Of a stretch of DNA of 64,000 nt, positions 58,951 through 64,000 are shown piece by piece. Source of the DNA: Jongsikchunia kroppenstedtii DSM 45133 (GTDB taxonomy: Bacteria > Actinomycetota > Actinomycetes > Mycobacteriales > Mycobacteriaceae); assembly GCF_000380485.1 (NCBI RefSeq), contig NZ_AQYG01000043.1, positions 46,519 through 110,518 of the forward strand, read 5' to 3'. The notes under the pieces were generated by a model. That model ran no database searches. It was not told the DNA's origin and worked only from the letters and a program-made list of their open reading frames with translations. A program made the position numbers and the translations under genes. Each line of letters opens with the position of its first letter. The first letter of the stretch is position 1.

Positions 58951-59913
58951 GCCGAGGAGGCCGGCGACCAGGGCGATCGCGGGTATCGACAGCAGGGTCG
59001 TCACCAGCCCGGCGTTGCGGGCCAGGACCATGCCGCGTTGGTAGCGCGTCGCGATGATCAGGGCGTTCTGCGCCGTGGGCAGGGCCGCCAGCACGACCTC
59101 GGCGAACAGCCGGTGGCCGGACTGGTCGAGCAGATACTTGGCGACCACGAACACCAGCACCGGCTGCACGATCATCTTGAGCACCGTGACCAGGGCCAGG
59201 TCGCGCCAGTCGGTGCCGTCGCCCGCCGTGTCGACAGAGAGCGCGGTGAGCGAGATGCCGAACGCGAGCAGCGCGCCCGGCACGGAGGCGTTGCCGAGCA
59301 TGTTGATCGGTTCGAGGATCGCCTTCGGCGGATGCCAGCCGACGAGCGAGATCACCAACCCGGCGATGCCGGCCATGACGATCGGGTTGCGGAACGGCGT
59401 GATGATGCTCTGCAGCAGCGACATTCGTTCGGCGTGCGGCCGGGCGGTCAGGTCCAGCGCGGTCAGGCAGATCGGCTGCAGCAGCATCACCTGATACATC
59501 AGCAGCGGCGCGATGAACGACGCGTCGTGCAGCACGAAGACGGCGATCGGCACCGCCAGGTTGACACTGTTGACATAGCTCGCCGACAGTGCGCCGACGA
59601 CGGCCTCGGGTACCGCGCGGCGCAGCCACAGCCGGGCCACGATGACGTAGACGACGGCGATCGTGCTGGCGCTCGCCGCTCCGATCGCCAGGCTGGACGT
59701 CCACACCTGCGAGATATCCGTGGTCGCGAGGCTGTACAGCAGCAGCGCCGGGGTCAGGACGAAGAACACCACCCGCGACAGCACGGCCTGCGCTTCGGGG
59801 CCGGCGACGCCGCTGCGGCCCAGCAGATAGCCGACGCCGACCACGATGAAGATCACCGTGAATCCCTGCAGCACACCTGACACGAGGCTGGATTCGATCA
59901 CCCGAGCGCCCAC
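58948..59913 (-). CDS. AEC-family (auxin efflux carrier type) transporter
   Basis: 321-residue membrane protein with ten helices in two inverted bundles, the arrangement of the AEC/bile-acid-transporter fold. The family features are GFTVIFIVVGVGYLLGRSG at the first helix, SYVNSVNLAVPIAVFVL (helix break with Asn), FRNPIVMAGIAGLV in the middle and ALPTAQNALIIATRY in the C-terminal half. Substrates of bacterial members are usually malonate, malate or small acids; none can be chosen here. The start is ATG 59913 or GTG 59901. It faces the VWA gene across repeat element 2. Confidence 0.9.
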   Translation of the reverse strand: MGARVIESSLVSGVLQGFTVIFIVVGVGYLLGRSGVAGPEAQAVLSRVVFFVLTPALLLYSLATTDISQVWTSSLAIGAASASTIAVVYVIVARLWLRRAVPEAVVGALSASYVNSVNLAVPIAVFVLHDASFIAPLLMYQVMLLQPICLTALDLTARPHAERMSLLQSIITPFRNPIVMAGIAGLVISLVGWHPPKAILEPINMLGNASVPGALLAFGISLTALSVDTAGDGTDWRDLALVTVLKMIVQPVLVFVVAKYLLDQSGHRLFAEVVLAALPTAQNALIIATRYQRGMVLARNAGLVTTLLSIPAIALVAGLLG

Positions 59914-59953
59914 CGACGCAAACGGGGATGACCCAGGTCACCGGACCCTCGTT

Positions 59954-59983
59954 TTGGCACTACAGCGGGTCAGCCGGTAAAGT
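59954..59983 (+). promoter_or_regulatory. Promoter of rpmF
   Basis: TTGGCA and TAAAGT with an 18-nt spacer, about 60 nt before the rpmF start. Confidence 0.5.
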
Positions 59984-60047
59984 ATCGCGGGTTGCGCCCA
60001 GGCCTTCTGGCCGGCGCTGAATACAGACTTTTACCTGGAGGAAGATC

Positions 60048-60221
60048 ATGGCTGTTCCGAAGCGCCGGATGTCGCGGGCCAACACCCACGCCCGTCGTTC
60101 GCAGTGGAAGGCGGACAACGCCGCATTGCAGGAGGTCAAGATCGGTGGCGTGACGCAGCGCATCCCGCGTCGCCTGGTCAAGGCCGTCAAGCTGGGCCTC
60201 GTCGACCTGGATCGCCGCTAA
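60048..60221 (+). CDS. rpmF: 50S ribosomal protein L32
   Basis: 57-residue basic ribosomal protein, starting [20 protein letters not shown] as in actinobacterial L32 and ending GLVDLDRR. It lacks the four zinc-binding cysteines, i.e. it is the C-minus form. GGAGGA lies before the ATG. A terminator hairpin with TTTT follows within 20 bp. The neighbourhood rpmF-mprAB agrees with M. tuberculosis (Rv0979A-Rv0982). Confidence 0.97.
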   Translation: MAVPKRRMSRANTHARRSQWKADNAALQEVKIGGVTQRIPRRLVKAVKLGLVDLDRR

Positions 60222-60239
60222 CCTCAGCGCAAGCATCTG

Positions 60240-60272
60240 ACCGGCCGCTCCCGATCGGGGGTGGCCGGTTTT
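60240..60272 (+). terminator. Rho-independent terminator after rpmF
   Basis: ACCGGCC pairs with GGCCGGT, an inner CCC/GGG extends the stem, and TTTT follows directly. The only hairpin in the window with a clear T-run. Confidence 0.8.
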
Positions 60273-60325
60273 GCTGTGTCCGGACCCGGCCCGCACCCAC
60301 TCCTTGCGACTAGGAGGTCACCGCC

Positions 60326-60937
60326 ATGCTGCTCGACGTCCTCAACTACGCCGGGATCGCGATCTTCGCGGTCTCCGGCGCGATGGTCGGGGTGCGGAAG
60401 AACTTCGATCTCTGGGGAATCCTGACGGTCGGCGTGTTCACCGGTGTCGGCGGCGGCATCCTGCGCGACCTGCTGCTCGGGATCGTGCCGCCGACGTCGA
60501 TCGTGCATTGGCCGAACATCACCATCGCCTCCGTGGCCGCCGCGTCCGCGGTTCTGCTGCACCCGATGTACGCCCGGCTGCATCGGCCGGTCCTGACGCT
60601 GGACGCGGTCGGTATGGGCGTGTTCGCCGCCTCGGGTGCCGCCACCGCGCTCGACCATCACGTGGGCTGGTTCGGCGCCACCCTGATCGGCATCACGACG
60701 GCGATCGGCGGCGGCGTGATCCGCGACGTGCTGTCCGGCGAGGTTCCGCTGCTGCTGCAGCAGAGCGACCTGTACGCGGTCCCCGCGATGCTCGGCGCGT
60801 TGACGGTCGGCGTGCTCGGTGCGGCCGAGGTTGCGCAGTGGGTGGCGCTGACCTGCGGCGCACTGCTGGCGACGGCCCTGCGGCTGGCGAGTCTGCGATT
60901 CAAATGGCGCCTGCCGACTGCGCCGCGGCGGCACTGA
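60326..60937 (+). CDS. TRIC/UPF0126-family membrane protein
   Basis: 203 residues with seven membrane helices made of two related halves. Each half contains the family glycine motif: GGGILRDLLLGIVPP near 50-64 and GGGVIRDVLSGEVPL near 130-144. Proteins of this family form trimeric cation channels; bacterial members are K+-permeable in the cases studied, and some are proposed to transport amino acids. AGGAGG precedes ATG 60326. Between rpmF and mprA; no sign of an operon with either. Confidence 0.93.
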   Translation: MLLDVLNYAGIAIFAVSGAMVGVRKNFDLWGILTVGVFTGVGGGILRDLLLGIVPPTSIVHWPNITIASVAAASAVLLHPMYARLHRPVLTLDAVGMGVFAASGAATALDHHVGWFGATLIGITTAIGGGVIRDVLSGEVPLLLQQSDLYAVPAMLGALTVGVLGAAEVAQWVALTCGALLATALRLASLRFKWRLPTAPRRH

Positions 60938-60970
60938 TCGCGGCAGGTGCCGACGGACACGTGGGGGCTA

Positions 60971-60989
60971 TGTCAGCGTTCTTTTAGCG
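60971..60989 (+). promoter_or_regulatory. Candidate MprA box upstream of mprA
   Basis: TGTCAGCG-TTC-TTTTAGCG: two 8-bp direct repeats (6 of 8 alike) with a 3-bp gap, 19 bp in all. With a leaderless start at 61022 it spans about -51 to -33, the place of an activator overlapping the -35 region. Confidence 0.5.
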
Positions 60990-61008
60990 AATTCTCACCT
61001 CCGCCGGT

Positions 61009-61014
61009 AAGACT
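61009..61014 (+). promoter_or_regulatory. AAGACT -10-like hexamer for mprA
   Basis: Ends 7 nt before the ATG at 61022; no ribosome-binding site in between. Confidence 0.45.
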
Positions 61015-61021
61015 TGACCTC

Positions 61022-61708
61022 ATGCGCATTCTGGTGGTGGACGACGATCGTGCTGTGCGCGAGTCGTTGCGGCGGTCGTTGGCGTTCAACGGCTACACGA
61101 TCGAGACGGCCGGCGACGGCGTCGAGGCCTTGGAGAAGATCGCCGCGGACCGGCCGGACGCGGTGGTGCTGGACGTGATGATGCCGCGGCTGGACGGCCT
61201 CGAGGTGTGCCGGCGATTGCGCAGCATCGGCGACGATCTGCCGATCCTGGTGCTGACCGCGCGCGACAGCGTGTCCGAGCGGGTCGCGGGGCTCGATGCG
61301 GGGGCCGACGACTATCTGCCGAAACCGTTTGCGCTCGAAGAGCTCCTGGCCAGGCTGCGGGCCCTGATGCGCCGCGCCACCGCTGACACCTCCGGCGATT
61401 CGGAGGTGATGGTCTTCGAGGATCTGTCGATGGATCCGGCGACTCGCGAGGTCACCCGCGGAACCCGGTCGATCAGCCTGACCCGCACCGAGTTCGCGCT
61501 GCTGGAGATGCTGATGGCCAACCCGCGTCGGGTGCTCACCCGCAGCCGGATCCTCGAAGAGGTCTGGGGCTACGACTTCCCGACGTCGGGCAATGCGCTC
61601 GAGGTCTACGTCGGCTACCTGCGACGCAAGACCGAGACCGACGGCGAATCGCGGTTGATTCACACCGTCCGCGGCGTCGGCTATGTGCTGCGGGAGACCC
61701 CGCCGTAA
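61022..61708 (+). CDS. mprA: Response regulator MprA
   Basis: 228-residue OmpR-type regulator of envelope and surfactant stress. The receiver domain has Asp7/Asp8, phospho-acceptor Asp51 in [12 protein letters not shown] and Lys about 101 in LPKPF; the winged-helix effector has [35 protein letters not shown]. The sequence is close to that of M. tuberculosis MprA as recalled. The start is ATG 61022, where the frame begins MRILVVDDD. The kinase mprB follows 54 bp downstream. In mycobacteria MprA activates its own operon, sigE, sigB and pepD; matching 8-3-8 repeats are present here before mprA and pepD. Confidence 0.96.
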   Translation: MRILVVDDDRAVRESLRRSLAFNGYTIETAGDGVEALEKIAADRPDAVVLDVMMPRLDGLEVCRRLRSIGDDLPILVLTARDSVSERVAGLDAGADDYLPKPFALEELLARLRALMRRATADTSGDSEVMVFEDLSMDPATREVTRGTRSISLTRTEFALLEMLMANPRRVLTRSRILEEVWGYDFPTSGNALEVYVGYLRRKTETDGESRLIHTVRGVGYVLRETPP

Positions 61709-61762
61709 ATGGAGACGTCCCGTCAATGAGGATTTCCCGTCAACGAGGATTTCAGGGTAGCC

Positions 61763-63292
61763 ATGCGTTTTCTCCCTGATCGGCGCCGGCGCGGTCGTGC
61801 CGGTGCGCCGTCCGTTGCGGCTTTCACGCCGTCGGCCCCGGCGGCCGAACACCCGCCCGAGCACGATCCCGCGCTCGCGCGCACCATGCGCGATCCCATA
61901 CCGCTCACCCGCACGGTGTCGTTGCGGCTGCGAGTCACCCTGCTGGCGGCCACCGTGGTCGGTATCGCGGTGGCCGTGATGGCCCTGGCGGCCTATGCCG
62001 TGGTCGACCGGGCGATGTACGCCGACGTCGACTCGGGCCTGAACAACCGCGCGGACGGGATGACCAGCCTCGCGGCGACCGGCGTGCTCGACGACAACCC
62101 GGCGAATATCGCCTTCGGGGCGGCATTCTCGCGTGAGGTGTCGGTGGCGCTGCTGTGGCCCGGTGTGCACGGCTTCCAGTCCGGCGACGTTCCGGTCGGC
62201 GATGTCGAGCGCAAAGTCATTGACGGGCAACAGAAATCGTCATTGCGGACGGTCAGCGGGCAGCGCGTCCTGGCCCGCCGGCTGCCCGACGGATCGACGC
62301 TCGTGATCAGCCAGAGCCTGCATCCCACCGAGGACGTGCTCACCAAACTGGCCTGGGTGCTGCTGGTGGTCGGCGGCTGCGGGGTGATCCTGGCCGCCGT
62401 CGCCGGCACCACGGTCGCGCGCGCCGGCCTGCGTCCGGTGGCCAGACTGAATCAAGCGGCCCAGCGGGTCGCCAGAACGGATGACCTGCGTCCGATTCCG
62501 GTGGTCGGCAACGACGAATTGGCCCGGCTCACCGAGAGTTTCAATACGATGCTGCGGGCGCTCGCCGAGTCCCGCGACCGACAGAGCCGATTGGTTGCCG
62601 ACGCCGGCCACGAGCTGCGCACGCCGCTGACCTCGCTGCGGACCAACCTCGAACTCCTGATGGCCTCGAGCGCGCCGGGGGCGCCGCCGATCGCCGCGTC
62701 CGACATGGTCGAGCTGCGCACCGACGTCATGGCGCAGATCGAGGAATTGTCCACGCTCGTCGGCGATCTCGTTGATCTCGCCCGCGAGGACGCCCCCGAG
62801 GTCGTGCACGAGGAGGTCGACCTCGTCGAGGTGATCGATCGGTCGCTGGAGCGAGTTCGCCGACGCCGCAACGACATCGAATTTGCCGCGTCGCTGACGC
62901 CCTGGTTCGTCTATGGCGAGTCGGCTGGACTGTCGCGGGCGGTGCTCAATGTGCTGGACAATGCCGCGAAGTGGAGTCCGGCCGGTTGGCCGGTGCAGGT
63001 ACGGCTCGCGCAGCTGGACCCGGGACATGCGGAACTGACTGTGGCCGATGCCGGTCCGGGCATTCCGGTGGAGGACCGGGAGCTGGTCTTCGAACGCTTC
63101 TATCGTTCGGCCACGGCTCGCTCGATGCCGGGATCCGGCCTGGGGCTGGCAATCGTCCGACAGGTGATGACGCGGCACGGCGGCACGGTGACGGTCGATC
63201 AGGCGGCGGCCGGTGGGGCGTTGGTGCGCATCGTCATCCCGGGGCAGCCGGTCCCGCAGGAGCTCGCGCCGCAAGTGGTCAACCAGCCGTGA
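61763..63292 (+). CDS. mprB: Sensor histidine kinase MprB
   Basis: 509-residue membrane kinase that phosphorylates MprA. A variable Arg/Pro-rich head of about 50 residues precedes TM1 at 56-80. The extracytoplasmic sensor loop (about 81-194) is followed by TM2 at 195-219 and a HAMP domain. The H box is DAGHELRTP with phospho-acceptor His283; the N box is VLNVLDNAAKWSP, then ADAGPGIPVED and GSGLGLAIV. The head is longer than in M. tuberculosis; an in-frame ATG at 61886 would give the more usual length, so the start is uncertain. pepD begins 289 bp downstream. Confidence 0.95.
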   Translation: MRFLPDRRRRGRAGAPSVAAFTPSAPAAEHPPEHDPALARTMRDPIPLTRTVSLRLRVTLLAATVVGIAVAVMALAAYAVVDRAMYADVDSGLNNRADGMTSLAATGVLDDNPANIAFGAAFSREVSVALLWPGVHGFQSGDVPVGDVERKVIDGQQKSSLRTVSGQRVLARRLPDGSTLVISQSLHPTEDVLTKLAWVLLVVGGCGVILAAVAGTTVARAGLRPVARLNQAAQRVARTDDLRPIPVVGNDELARLTESFNTMLRALAESRDRQSRLVADAGHELRTPLTSLRTNLELLMASSAPGAPPIAASDMVELRTDVMAQIEELSTLVGDLVDLAREDAPEVVHEEVDLVEVIDRSLERVRRRRNDIEFAASLTPWFVYGESAGLSRAVLNVLDNAAKWSPAGWPVQVRLAQLDPGHAELTVADAGPGIPVEDRELVFERFYRSATARSMPGSGLGLAIVRQVMTRHGGTVTVDQAAAGGALVRIVIPGQPVPQELAPQVVNQP

Positions 63293-63365
63293 CGACGGGC
63301 CGAGACGCCGTTTCGCCCGATTCCGGGAAGTTCTATGGTTCGCCGTCCGCGAAACCCCAGTGTCA

Positions 63366-63384
63366 TCTCAGCGTGGTCTCAGGG
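63366..63384 (+). promoter_or_regulatory. Candidate MprA box upstream of pepD
   Basis: TCTCAGCG-TGG-TCTCAGGG: 8-bp direct repeats with a 3-bp gap, 7 of 8 alike. It lies in the 289-bp mprB-pepD gap, which is noticeably richer in A/T than its surroundings (about 63340-63545) and contains no other gene. Confidence 0.5.
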
Positions 63385-63581
63385 CAGTACCGCACGCTGA
63401 CTGTGCCAACCAGAACCCGACAGTCGACATTGATAGCCCGCCGGCGACATTCAGAAATCGCAACGCGATATCGAGAAACCGCAAGGTGACGTCGAGAACA
63501 ATGACAATCGGCCAACGGATTTGGGAGCATTCTTCTCAAGGGTGACGCGCGTTCGCGTGTCCGACGAACGGAAAGCTGGGA

Positions 63582-64000
63582 ATGACGGATAACTCGGGTA
63601 CCGACAACCCGCGCGATGACCGCGCCGGCGCGGCATCGAATCCGCCGGCGGATGCCGGTGCCGCGCCCTCAGTGGGCGGCGGCAATGACTTCACCCGGCC
63701 GACCGGCACGGCTGCCCCCGGACAGCACTCGGCCGGCGGCTACCAGGCGGGTCCGGCCGCCACCGGACAGTCCGGCACAGGCGGTTTCCCGGCCCAGGCG
63801 GCGTCCCAGGGCGGTTACCAGCCGTCGGCTCAGCCGGCGAGCGGCTACCCGGCCTCCGCGCCACAGCCGCCGACGGGATACCCCAGCCAGCCGCATACCG
63901 GCGGCTTCCCGGCTCAACCCGCCGGCTCGGCCCCGGGCACCAGCGGGTTTCCGCCGATCGGGAGCGGCCAGCCCACCAGCGCGATGCCGGCCGGCTTTCC
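63582..64000 (+). CDS. pepD: PepD/HtrA-type serine protease, N-terminal part (continues beyond window)
   Basis: Only the first 139 residues are present: a disordered cytoplasmic head rich in Pro, Gly, Ser, Ala and Gln (repeats such as GGFPAQ, GYPSQP), like the head that precedes the membrane helix and the HtrA protease and PDZ domains of mycobacterial PepD. No protease motif is visible because it lies beyond the edge. The identification rests on the position directly after mprAB, the composition and the candidate MprA box upstream. The start is ATG 63582; its ribosome-binding site is weak. Confidence 0.7.
   Translation, partial: MTDNSGTDNPRDDRAGAASNPPADAGAAPSVGGGNDFTRPTGTAAPGQHSAGGYQAGPAATGQSGTGGFPAQAASQGGYQPSAQPASGYPASAPQPPTGYPSQPHTGGFPAQPAGSAPGTSGFPPIGSGQPTSAMPAGF

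Noticed and set aside
1-64000. Secondary-metabolite cluster, prophage or transposon
   Set aside because: No PKS/NRPS, integrase, transposase or phage structural genes were recognised on either strand.

Overview
The window is high-GC DNA from a member of the Mycobacteriales, most like Gordonia or a close relative. The backbone gene order matches, from memory, the Mycobacterium tuberculosis Rv0944-Rv0959 and Rv0979A-Rv0983 blocks: Fpg-like glycosylase, SDR, pgi, chorismate mutase, UvrD1/PcrA helicase, M23 peptidase, sucC-sucD, an Rv0954-like and an Rv0955-like membrane protein, purN-purH, MoxR ATPase plus VWA protein, rpmF, and mprA-mprB-pepD. The genus cannot be fixed from this sequence alone. 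No rRNA, tRNA, CRISPR array, insertion sequence or phage gene was seen.

Layout. 1-8.5 kb: partial CysQ-like phosphatase, Fpg-like glycosylase, secreted orphan, PI-PLC-like protein, PadR plus DrrAB-type ABC exporter, SDR, and a serine hydrolase divergent from a TetR regulator. 8.5-18.8 kb: two tandem paralogous Pro-rich membrane proteins, a small acidic protein, chorismate mutase-pgi, a GT-C-like membrane protein, the helicase and the M23 peptidase. 19-25.8 kb: sucCD, small membrane proteins, a TetR regulator with a beta-propeller protein, a DUF4189 protein and an LprG-like lipoprotein. 26-36.5 kb: accessory metabolism, with a fused indolepyruvate ferredoxin oxidoreductase, an APC permease, an NCS1 permease with a Cys-rich tail, an AtzG-like/amidase pair and a GntR regulator.

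36.6-46.3 kb is a tight seven-gene operon for leucine/isovalerate catabolism: carboxyltransferase and biotin carboxylase subunits of methylcrotonyl-CoA carboxylase, acyl-CoA dehydrogenase, MaoC hydratase, CitE-like lyase, acyl-CoA synthetase and acetoacetyl-CoA synthetase. On paper it runs from the branched acyl-CoA to acetyl-CoA and acetoacetyl-CoA. 46.4-55.1 kb returns to the backbone (Rv0954/Rv0955-like, purNH), interrupted by two ArsR-SRPBCC modules and a crotonase. 55.1-64 kb holds the MoxR-VWA operon, an AEC transporter, rpmF, a TRIC-type protein and mprAB, and ends inside pepD.

The most unusual non-coding signals are two intergenic elements built of exactly 21-bp units in inverted array, bracketing the MoxR-VWA operon. 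Next come two ArsR-SRPBCC modules with the same operator-promoter geometry, a roughly 106-bp inverted-repeat element after purH, paired CRP-type sites between the M23 peptidase and sucC, and 8-3-8 direct repeats upstream of mprA and pepD. Many genes carry a NANNNT hexamer 6-9 nt before the start codon with no ribosome-binding site, which suggests frequent leaderless transcription. All family assignments rest on recognised motifs; no database search was run.
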